Program-made: the position numbers and the translations under genes
Shown here: positions 6,604-12,751 of the stretch, piece after piece
How the letters are laid out: each line of letters starts with the position of its first letter
How positions within the stretch are numbered: position 1 is the first letter of the stretch
Source of the DNA: JBCBST01 sp039819115
GTDB taxonomy: Bacteria; Bacteroidota; Rhodothermia; Balneolales; Balneolaceae
NCBI GenBank assembly: GCA_039819115.1
Contig: JBCBST010000097.1
Span: 1-12,751 of the forward strand
Length of the DNA stretch: 12,751 nt
Reading direction: 5' to 3'
The notes under the pieces: generated by a model
Databases searched by the model: none
Told to the model about the DNA's origin: nothing
What the model saw: the letters and a program-made list of their open reading frames with translations, nothing else

Positions 6604-7170
6604 ATGGTAAAGCATTCATCACACGAACAGGCACTAGAGCAATTTGTTGTTCTTTGGGGGACCATGGCTTCGGCCTGGGGAATCAACAAAACCATGGCAC
6701 AGATACATGCTCTGTTGTATGCTGAATCGGAACCTCTCCATACCGACTCTATCATGGATACCCTAGATATCAGCCGTGGTAATGCCAATATGAATCTGCA
6801 TCGACTGTTAGAGTGGGAGTTGATCCATAAGGTTTCAATACCCGGAGAACGGAAAGATCATTATACCGCCGAAACCGACATCTGGAGTATCGTTTCGACC
6901 ATCATACGCGAACGCCAGCAACAGGAAATTGCCCCTATACGAACCGAACTGGCTAAGTGTATTGAAACCCTGAAGGAAGGGGGACTAGATAATGAAGCCA
7001 GCATCATTTTCAAAGAACGGATTGTAGCCTACATGGAGTTTATTGAAATGTTTGAACGATTCACAGAAGCATTGCTTCCTTATATCAACAAACGAAATGT
7101 GGGTTTTATAAAGCAGCTCATTAAACTGGTTGAAGTAAAAGAAAGTGTGAAAGGTGTCTTTAGTGACTGA
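6604..7170 (+). CDS. GbsR/MarR family transcriptional regulator
   Basis: A 188-residue DNA-binding protein of the GbsR type (COG1510), a winged-helix branch related to MarR. The helix-turn-helix lies at about residues 46-77, including LDISRGNANMNLHRLLEWEL, where the G-N-x-x-M-N-L pattern is typical of GbsR. The wing follows at about 78-90 (PGERKDHYTAE). The rest is helical and probably forms the dimer and ligand domain. GbsR in Bacillus senses choline and represses glycine betaine genes, but no such genes are here, so the ligand is unknown. The ATG at 6604 has no good ribosome binding site but gives a standard N-terminus. The 3' end overlaps yraN. The likely targets are itself and the divergent PhoD-like gene, judged by the palindromes between them. 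Confidence 0.88.
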   Translation: MVKHSSHEQALEQFVVLWGTMASAWGINKTMAQIHALLYAESEPLHTDSIMDTLDISRGNANMNLHRLLEWELIHKVSIPGERKDHYTAETDIWSIVSTIIRERQQQEIAPIRTELAKCIETLKEGGLDNEASIIFKERIVAYMEFIEMFERFTEALLPYINKRNVGFIKQLIKLVEVKESVKGVFSD

Positions 7171-7531
7171 TGCGAAAACGAACAGAGAACGCGGGGCCGA
7201 AGCAGAAGAACTGGCCTGTGCCTATTTAGAAGCAAAAGGGTGGCGCGTATTGGAACGAAATTATTTTTTTGAACGGGCTGAAGTCGATATTGTAGCGTAC
7301 GATGATACGGCCATTGTATTTGTTGAAGTAAAAATGCGGAGTTCAACCTGGTTCGGTCAGCCTGAAGAATTTGTTAACGAGGTAAAAATTCAAAATGTTC
7401 AAAAAGCAGCTGAAGCCTGGATATATGAACGGAAAATGGATGGCTCTCCCGTTCGTTTTGACGTAATCGGAATCATTCAGCAACCGGGCAAGGCACCTTC
7501 GTTCACTCACCTGGAAGACGCTTTCCGCTAA
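7154..7531 (+). CDS. YraN/UPF0102 family endonuclease-like protein
   Basis: A 125-residue protein of the UPF0102 family, which has a PD-(D/E)XK nuclease-like fold; its cellular role is not settled. Motifs are RGAEAEELACAYLEAKGW (13-30), AEVDIVAYD (42-50) with E43 and D45, and FVEVKMRS (56-63) with E58 and K60. These are the expected metal-site residues. The family usually has GEIDII where this has AEVDIV, keeping the acidic pair. The start could be GTG 7154, overlapping the GbsR-like gene by 17 bp, or GTG 7163, overlapping by 8 bp. The second has GAAAGG 8 bases upstream and is equally plausible. The stop is one base before the next gene, so translation is probably coupled across the three genes. 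Confidence 0.88.
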   Translation: MSLVTDAKTNRERGAEAEELACAYLEAKGWRVLERNYFFERAEVDIVAYDDTAIVFVEVKMRSSTWFGQPEEFVNEVKIQNVQKAAEAWIYERKMDGSPVRFDVIGIIQQPGKAPSFTHLEDAFR

Positions 7532-7532
7532 C

Positions 7533-8288
7533 ATGCAACATCGACCGATCTCCGCTTTTCAAATCCTAAGAAGTTCAGTCGGGGCCCTTTGGTTCATGAC
7601 CTTGTTCTTTATTGCTACCCCCCTCGCTTTTATACTTGTGATCATAACCTGGGGAAAAGCTACAAATTTTATTGTTGAGCACTTTGCCAGATTTATCGGT
7701 CGAAGCTCCCTTCGGATTATGGGTATCCGTTTTAATGTAAAACATCACCACAGCCAGCCCTACCAAAAACCGGCGGTCTATACAATTAACCATTCTTCCA
7801 CTCTTGATATTCTGACGTTACTCGCAATCGGGTTGCCCCGAGTTCGTTTCGTTGCCAAGTGGGAGCTTCAATACTTCCCGTTCTTTTTTATTATTGGCCG
7901 GCTTACCGGACAGGTGTTTATTAAGCGACAAAACCGCGAACATGCTGTGGGTCAACTTATGAATACGTACAATCGCTTAACAAGAAATCAGCTTTCCATT
8001 ATGGTAGCCCCTGAGGGATCCAGGAAACACCCCGGCATAATCGGCCCCTTCAAAAAGGGAGCATTCCGTCTGGCCATCGATCTTGGTTACCCCATTGTTC
8101 CCATCTACTTTGAAGGAAACAGTGAGCTTAGCTATGAAGGATCGCTTATTGCTAATCATGGCACGGTGACTGCCCATGTGCATCCCCCTGTTGAAACAAG
8201 CTCCTGGAAACAGGAAAGCATACATATCCACGTTAAAGAGGTAAGATCCCTCTACCTGGACTGGGCGGGAGTTCCTCAGGAAAACTGA
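7533..8288 (+). CDS. PlsC-like 1-acyl-sn-glycerol-3-phosphate acyltransferase
   Basis: A 251-residue membrane-associated acyltransferase that probably transfers a fatty acyl chain to lysophosphatidic acid to give phosphatidic acid, the precursor of membrane phospholipids. A hydrophobic N-terminal segment (about 19-39) anchors it to the inner membrane. The catalytic H-x4-D motif is NHSSTLD, with H87 and D92. The glycerolphosphate-binding motif is APEGSRK (159-165, in place of the common EGTRS), and IVPIYFEG further on is the fourth family motif. All four blocks are present and spaced normally. The ATG at 7533 follows yraN by one base. The acyl donor (acyl-CoA or acyl-ACP) cannot be told. A role with another lysolipid is possible. 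Confidence 0.9.
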   Translation: MQHRPISAFQILRSSVGALWFMTLFFIATPLAFILVIITWGKATNFIVEHFARFIGRSSLRIMGIRFNVKHHHSQPYQKPAVYTINHSSTLDILTLLAIGLPRVRFVAKWELQYFPFFFIIGRLTGQVFIKRQNREHAVGQLMNTYNRLTRNQLSIMVAPEGSRKHPGIIGPFKKGAFRLAIDLGYPIVPIYFEGNSELSYEGSLIANHGTVTAHVHPPVETSSWKQESIHIHVKEVRSLYLDWAGVPQEN

Positions 8289-8331
8289 TGCAAATTTTTT
8301 GCTGGCTTTTGCAAGCTACCTATTTTCCGGC

Positions 8332-10365
8332 ATGAAATTTCAAGTATTCTTCTTATCCACCTTTGCTGTTATCCTTTCTACCTGTACTTCTTATTCCGGG
8401 AAGGAGCAGGAATCAAAATCGAAGTACGTCGATATGTTCTGGGGCACCTCAGGGGATCATGGGCAGTTTTCACCCTCGATTTCCACACCCTTCGGACTGA
8501 TCAGTGTGGGGCCACACACCGAACCCAGGGGACACTCCGGTTATAACAATCAGGCTTCGGAGCTTCGCGGGTTTTCGCATACCCGCATCGAAGGGGTTGG
8601 CTGTTCGGGAACCGGAGGCAATGTACTTCTTCGCCCAGGTTACGGGGCGTTCACTCAAACGGTAACACTTAATAAAAATCGGGAGTCTGCTTCTACAAAG
8701 GCATATACCGCTTACATCGATTCATCCAGAATCATGGTCTCATTAGAAGCATCTCCAGCTACGGCTACTCATGAGTATACTTTTCTTTCCGCAGAACCTG
8801 CCCATCTTTTCCTGGACCTGACCACCAGTTTTGCGCGATTTGATTCCGCACACTACACCATCCTTTCCCCTACAGAGCTTCAGGGAAGAGTTCATGCAAA
8901 AAATGTCTGTAACTTCGGCTCATATACCTTGCACTTCGGAATAAGACTGAACAAAGAGGTTGCTTTCGAGGAATTAAGCCCCAATCGCCTTGTTGCCTAC
9001 TTCACTCCCCGGGAAAAAGAAGTACTTATTGCGGAGGTATCTATTTCATCCATTTCTGCTGAACATCTCTTTGAAGAACGAGTGGCTACTTCATTTGATG
9101 AAGCCTTGAGTCCGATTACGATTGATGCTTCTGAGAAAGAAAAAGAACTTTTTTATACGTTGTTTTACCGGACGCTTCTATCTCCATTTGCTTCTTCTTC
9201 ACCAAATGGTAGTTATCGAGGGTCTGACGGGAAAGTGTATACTTCAGACCATTTTACGTATTACTCCGGTTGGTCGATCTGGGATACGTTTCGCACGAAG
9301 TACCCCTTGCTTTCCATCACCCATCCGGAAGTATATGCGGATTTGATGCAATCGCTGGTGGAGTTGTACAAACAGGGTAAAGTAGACTGGGCTACGGAAA
9401 CAGAATCTACTCCTACGGTGAGAACAGAACATGCTGTTGTCTTACTGCTCGATGCCTGGAGAAAGGGATATCAACCGGAAGGACTGAGGGACATTTTCCC
9501 ACTGATCGTGGAGGAAACGGAACGATATTCCTACGAAACACCCGATAAATGGCTGGAATCAGCATATGATCTCTGGGCGGTATCTGAACTTGCATACGAA
9601 CTGGGGTTTGATGATACCGGAGATGAATTTGCAAAAAAATGGGCCACCTATCGATCGGTTTGGCGAGAGCATTTTAAAGCGATGGGAGAAGATTCGGATA
9701 TCATGCATGGAAGAGGATTGTATGAAGGTACCTTGTGGCAGTACCGTTGGTTCACACCGCACGATATGCCATGGGCACTTGATGAGCTGGGCGGTGCGGC
9801 CTCGTATGCAGATACCCTCGATTACTTCTTTTCCAATTACCTGTACAATCACGGTAACCAGCCCGACATACATGCCCCGTTTTTGTTTAACCAGGCCGGT
9901 CAGCCCTGGAAATCTCAACACTGGGTCCGTCATCTCCTTACCCAACCCTACCATCATTATTACGGAACACACGATAAGTGGGAGCAGCCGGTAATCCGCA
10001 ACACCTACCTTCCTCAACCCAAAATGTTTATCCCTGAAATGGATGATGATGCCGGTACGATGAGTGCCTGGTATGTACTGGCTAGTATGGGGTTGTACCC
10101 GGCTTTAGTTGGAGAACCTATATACACCATTACAACGCCACTTTTTAAAGAACAGCGTATACAGGTTGGAGAGGGCTTCTTTCAGATAAAGGCGATAAAC
10201 CAATCGAAAGAGCACAACTTTATTCAGTCGGCTACCTTAAATGGGATGCCCATAAACAGAAGCTGGATCACCTACCAGGAGATTATGGAAGGAGGAGTCC
10301 TGGAGCTTAAACTGGGTACCGAGCCAAATACCGGATGGGGCACGGAACCATTTCCTTTCCACTAA
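8332..10365 (+). CDS. GH92 family alpha-mannosidase-like lipoprotein
   Basis: A 677-residue member of glycoside hydrolase family 92, calcium-dependent inverting exo-alpha-mannosidases. MKFQVFFLSTFAVILSTC forms a lipoprotein signal with C18 as the likely lipidated residue; T at -1 is unusual, so lipidation is probable rather than sure. Family blocks run in order: MFWGTSGDHGQFSP (35-48), STPFGLISVGP (51-61), GWSIWDTFRTKYPLL (313-327), EGTLWQYRWFTPHD (465-478), GNQPDIHAPFLFNQAGQP (508-525), and DDDAGTMSAWYV (571-582). The last block holds the aspartates that act as catalytic base in characterised members. The spacing to E465 fits the catalytic acid. The family GNEP motif is GNQP here, a substrate-site change. 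The ATG at 8332 is preferred over TTG 8299 because it starts the signal peptide cleanly. The stop overlaps the convergent egtD stop by 4 bp. The exact linkage cut is unknown. Confidence 0.9.
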   Translation: MKFQVFFLSTFAVILSTCTSYSGKEQESKSKYVDMFWGTSGDHGQFSPSISTPFGLISVGPHTEPRGHSGYNNQASELRGFSHTRIEGVGCSGTGGNVLLRPGYGAFTQTVTLNKNRESASTKAYTAYIDSSRIMVSLEASPATATHEYTFLSAEPAHLFLDLTTSFARFDSAHYTILSPTELQGRVHAKNVCNFGSYTLHFGIRLNKEVAFEELSPNRLVAYFTPREKEVLIAEVSISSISAEHLFEERVATSFDEALSPITIDASEKEKELFYTLFYRTLLSPFASSSPNGSYRGSDGKVYTSDHFTYYSGWSIWDTFRTKYPLLSITHPEVYADLMQSLVELYKQGKVDWATETESTPTVRTEHAVVLLLDAWRKGYQPEGLRDIFPLIVEETERYSYETPDKWLESAYDLWAVSELAYELGFDDTGDEFAKKWATYRSVWREHFKAMGEDSDIMHGRGLYEGTLWQYRWFTPHDMPWALDELGGAASYADTLDYFFSNYLYNHGNQPDIHAPFLFNQAGQPWKSQHWVRHLLTQPYHHYYGTHDKWEQPVIRNTYLPQPKMFIPEMDDDAGTMSAWYVLASMGLYPALVGEPIYTITTPLFKEQRIQVGEGFFQIKAINQSKEHNFIQSATLNGMPINRSWITYQEIMEGGVLELKLGTEPNTGWGTEPFPFH

Positions 10366-11288
10366 CTCCTTTGCCTGGGCTCCAGGTACTGAATGCTAAA
10401 CCAGGTATTGTGGTCGGTCCATACTTTCTTAACCTCAAACCATGGGGCGACCAGTTCGGCAAAGGCTTCAATGGTATATTTGTGCGAATTCTCGGTGTGT
10501 ATGGTCTCACCTTCTTTAAATGTGATGACAGACCCGTTCACCCGTACCGCCTGATTCATCCTGCTAATGAGGTGCATCTCAATACGGCTTAGCTCTTCAT
10601 TCCAAATGGCCTCATGTGCAAACTGATCTACGTTGAAGTCGCTTTCAAGCTTGCGATTGAGGTGGGTTAACAGATTTTTATTAAAGGCGGCCGTGACCTG
10701 TTCCGAATCGTTGTAGGCATGATACAGAACTGACTCTTCTTTTTTGAGATCAACTCCGATTAAAAAACCACCATCATCGCCAACAATATTGTGAATTACC
10801 CCAAGAAACCGTTCCACTTTATAGCGCTCGAAATTACCTATGGTAGAACCCGGATAATACACCACTTTTCGGGCATGTGGATTCACATCCGGAAGGGTAA
10901 ACGGTTTGGTGTAATCGGCAGCAAGAGGTTTAATATCAATGTCAGGATATTCGTCCTGAAGACGACGGGCTACTTTATCCAGATAATCACCTGAAATATC
11001 CATTGGAATGTAGCAGCATAACGCGGTTAACCGATCCAGGAATTGTTTGGTTTTTTCGCTGCTGCCACTCCCCGGTTCAATTAAAACTACGGATTCTCCA
11101 AGGGAGGCGGCAATCTCGTCAAAATGAGTCTGGAGAATCTCTACCTCGGTCCGGGTTGGGTAATATTCATCCAGTTCTGTGATTTGGTCGAATAGCTCCG
11201 ATCCTTTTTCGTCGTAAAAGTATTTACTGGGAAGTGTCTTTTGTGGTTTACTCAACCCTTCAAGCACTTCTTCTAACATAGAACTCAT
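10362..11288 (-). CDS. egtD: L-histidine N(alpha)-methyltransferase EgtD
   Basis: A cytoplasmic SAM-dependent enzyme that methylates the alpha-amino group of histidine three times to give hercynine, the first step of ergothioneine synthesis. The 308 residues compare with about 320 in the mycobacterial enzyme. Motifs are SKYFYDEKGSELFDQI (21-36), EYYPTRTE (41-48), the SAM loop IEPGSGSSEKT (70-80), and YYPGSTIGNF (144-153) with N152, which corresponds to the histidine-binding asparagine. HTENSHKYT at 264-272 carries the E-x-S pair (E266, S268) that in the mycobacterial enzyme holds the substrate amino group. These residues support a true histidine methyltransferase. The start is ATG 11288, with ATG 11279 also possible; neither has a clear ribosome binding site. 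It lies 58 bp downstream of egtB on the same strand and is very likely co-transcribed. Confidence 0.95.
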   Translation of the reverse strand: MSSMLEEVLEGLSKPQKTLPSKYFYDEKGSELFDQITELDEYYPTRTEVEILQTHFDEIAASLGESVVLIEPGSGSSEKTKQFLDRLTALCCYIPMDISGDYLDKVARRLQDEYPDIDIKPLAADYTKPFTLPDVNPHARKVVYYPGSTIGNFERYKVERFLGVIHNIVGDDGGFLIGVDLKKEESVLYHAYNDSEQVTAAFNKNLLTHLNRKLESDFNVDQFAHEAIWNEELSRIEMHLISRMNQAVRVNGSVITFKEGETIHTENSHKYTIEAFAELVAPWFEVKKVWTDHNTWFSIQYLEPRQRS

Positions 11289-11346
11289 ATAGAGCGTGTA
11301 TTCGATTAATTAGTTTTTTTAATTAGCGTAATGTCGTTTGATGGAA

Positions 11347-12624
11347 TTACCGGGCCAGACGTATTCCTGAGAATTGCCATCGCGCATTCGCATGGAAAAA
11401 ATTCCGATACGTCTTCCGGATATGCGTTTTCGAGGTGGCACAAGATCCACCCCTCAGCACGTACTGGTTAGCCATGAACTTCCCGTTATATTCCCCAAGA
11501 GCTCCTGGCAGCGGTTTGTAATTAGGATAGGGTGCATACGAACTCATGGTCCACTCCCAGACATCCCCAAATAATTGCTGTAATCCATGAGTAGGCGCAG
11601 CAGGCACAGGATGACAAAAATCAGATTCCACAAAATTACCATCTATTGCATGTGGCACAGCGGCATGTTCCCATTCCTGTTCAGTGGGTAACCGAACACC
11701 CTTCCAGCGTGCAAATGCATCTGCCTCATAGTAGCTCACGTGGGTAACAGGTTCCGATAGCAACACAGGACGGGCACCGGACAGCGTAAACTGCATCCAT
11801 TCTTCCCCTCGTTTAAACCAATATAATGGAGCTGTCCACCCTTCTTTGTTTACTGTGCTCCAACCTTCATCCAACCACCATTTCGAATGGGCATACCCAC
11901 CGTCTTTGATAAACTCGAGATACTCCTGATTGGTAATCAACCGATTCGCTAATTCGAAACGTTGAATAAATGTTTTATGGCGGGGATGTTCATTGTCGTA
12001 GGTAAACTCGTTACCCTCATTACCGACTTCGGTCATTCCCTCATCAAACAAGGTCCAGGTAAGTTCCGGAATATCAGTCTCTTCTATACTCCCGCGACTT
12101 TTGTATACCGGTAGCAACGGATTTTGAGCTAGCATATATTTCAGGTCCGTCAGGATCAGTTCCTGGTGCTGTTGCTCGTGGTGATTTCCAATTTCTATGA
12201 TAGGTGCAACCTGATCCCAGATTTTCTCATCGCAATGATCAATAAACGCCCGTATCTGCTCTTCCACATACGCACGATACTCCAGAACCTCCTTTACGGT
12301 TGGCCTGGACAACATCCCCCGATTGGCTCTTGTAAAAGGGACTCCGGTTTGCAGATAATAGGAATTGAAAAAGTAGGCGTATTGAGGGTGCAGACTTTCA
12401 AATCCGGGCATAAATCTGCCTAATACGAAGGTTTCAAAAAACCAGCTGGTATGTGCCAGGTGCCATTTAGTAGGACTTGCAAACTCAGCAGGCTGAATTA
12501 CATAGTCTTCTACTTCAAGAGGGTCAGTAATGTATAATGAAAAAGATCGGATCCGATTAAAATCATCAAGAATCCGATCTTTTTTCCATCGTTCTTCAAC
12601 AGGTTGTGCTACAAGTGATTCCAT
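11347..12624 (-). CDS. egtB: Ergothioneine sulfoxide synthase EgtB
   Basis: A non-heme iron enzyme that uses O2 to join hercynine and a cysteine-type thiol (gamma-glutamylcysteine or cysteine) into a sulfoxide. It has two domains: an N-terminal DinB_2-like iron-binding domain (about 15-160) and a C-terminal formylglycine-generating-enzyme-like domain (about 195-425), ending in the usual WQFSGIRLAR. The three-histidine iron site is visible: HLAHTSWFFE (55-64, H58), then HHEQQHQE with H149 and H153. The Y-Y-L-Q-T-G stretch and R-A-N-R (R99, R102) resemble the pair of arginines that bind the thiol substrate's carboxylates in the mycobacterial enzyme. ATG 12624 (425 residues) is preferred. ATG 12648 or GTG 12651 would add a hydrophobic leader not seen in the family. 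It is the first gene of the pair with egtD. Confidence 0.93.
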   Translation of the reverse strand: MESLVAQPVEERWKKDRILDDFNRIRSFSLYITDPLEVEDYVIQPAEFASPTKWHLAHTSWFFETFVLGRFMPGFESLHPQYAYFFNSYYLQTGVPFTRANRGMLSRPTVKEVLEYRAYVEEQIRAFIDHCDEKIWDQVAPIIEIGNHHEQQHQELILTDLKYMLAQNPLLPVYKSRGSIEETDIPELTWTLFDEGMTEVGNEGNEFTYDNEHPRHKTFIQRFELANRLITNQEYLEFIKDGGYAHSKWWLDEGWSTVNKEGWTAPLYWFKRGEEWMQFTLSGARPVLLSEPVTHVSYYEADAFARWKGVRLPTEQEWEHAAVPHAIDGNFVESDFCHPVPAAPTHGLQQLFGDVWEWTMSSYAPYPNYKPLPGALGEYNGKFMANQYVLRGGSCATSKTHIRKTYRNFFHANARWQFSGIRLAR

Positions 12625-12651
12625 GAATAATACTACATGTAAAGACATCAC

Positions 12652-12751
12652 AATGTAGGGAAACCATAAGTAATGGCAAATCTTTTCCTGCTACGAAGTT
12701 ACAAACCGATTAGAGAGGTAAGTAGTAATGTATATTAGTCTATAAAGAAAT
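12652..12751. other. Region upstream of egtB
   Basis: A hundred bases at the window edge, AT-rich towards the end, with no open frame or RNA gene that I recognise. Apart from the possible promoter above I see nothing in it. Confidence 0.5.
12677..12705 (-). promoter_or_regulatory. Possible -33/-7 promoter for egtB-egtD
   Basis: On the minus strand TTTG (12705-12702) and AAGATTTG (12684-12677) are separated by 17 bp. They resemble the Bacteroidota -33 TTTG and -7 TAnnTTTG boxes with one mismatch in the second. Transcription would start roughly 20-50 bp before the possible egtB starts. This is a weak call from a short pattern. Confidence 0.3.

Noticed and set aside
9859..9861. Idea that Q510 replaces the GH92 catalytic acid, as described from memory for a phosphomannan uncapping enzyme
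   Set aside because: In BT3990 the acid and base residues I recall (E533, D642/D644) are about 109-111 apart. E465 to D571-D573 is 106-108 here, whereas Q510 to the same aspartates is only about 61-63. The acid is therefore more likely E465, which is intact.
9559..10017. A 152-codon open frame on the minus strand inside the GH92 gene
   Set aside because: It lies wholly opposite conserved GH92 motifs, has no recognisable domain and a composition expected of a shadow frame.
11304..11326. TAATTA copies around a T-run between egtB and egtD as a terminator or operator
   Set aside because: The region is simple AT-rich sequence. The repeated six-mer is its own complement and gives no stable stem.

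Overview
The window is 12.75 kb of ordinary chromosomal DNA that is almost entirely coding. It carries 14 protein genes; the longest stretch without a gene is about 160 bp. I found no rRNA, tRNA, CRISPR array, insertion sequence, integrase or phage gene. The gene content points to a free-living, aerobic member of the Bacteroidota/Balneolota-Rhodothermota (FCB) side of the tree. The reasons are a DUF3822 protein next to rsmD, weak or absent Shine-Dalgarno sequences before most genes, a lipoprotein GH92 glycosidase and an ergothioneine gene pair. The lineage is an inference from family distribution, not a measured placement.

Layout: (1) 1-1259, minus strand: a DinF-like MATE transporter cut by the window edge. 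It starts at TTG and is absent from any ATG-based ORF list. (2) 1422-5499, plus strand: a six-gene run. It holds a one-TM protein resembling a GspG-type pseudopilin, a DUF3822 protein, rsmD (16S rRNA m2G966 methyltransferase), coaD (phosphopantetheine adenylyltransferase), a class I aspartate-type aminotransferase, and a small FmdB-like protein that has lost its zinc-ribbon cysteines. (3) 5504-6520, minus strand: a secreted PhoD-like metallophosphoesterase. (4) 6604-10365, plus strand: a GbsR/MarR-type regulator, a YraN/UPF0102 protein, a PlsC-like acyltransferase and a lipoprotein GH92 alpha-mannosidase-like enzyme. (5) 10362-12624, minus strand: egtB then egtD, the core of ergothioneine synthesis.

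How the genes work together: egtB and egtD form a clear two-step pathway, histidine to hercynine to hercynyl-cysteine-type sulfoxide. The final C-S lyase is not in the window. The tightly packed plus-strand genes (gaps of 1, 45, 6 and 1 bp, plus one overlap) look like housekeeping operons whose members need not share a pathway. The GbsR regulator is divergent from the phosphoesterase, and the 83-bp region between them holds three inverted repeats that could be operators.

The best leads are: the pseudopilin-like plus DUF3822 pair, which may be a reduced type IV filament or secretion-like module; the inverted-repeat cluster; the GH92 enzyme with GNQP where the family usually has GNEP; and the cysteine-poor FmdB homologue. 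I saw nothing that amounts to a wholly new defence or mobile system.
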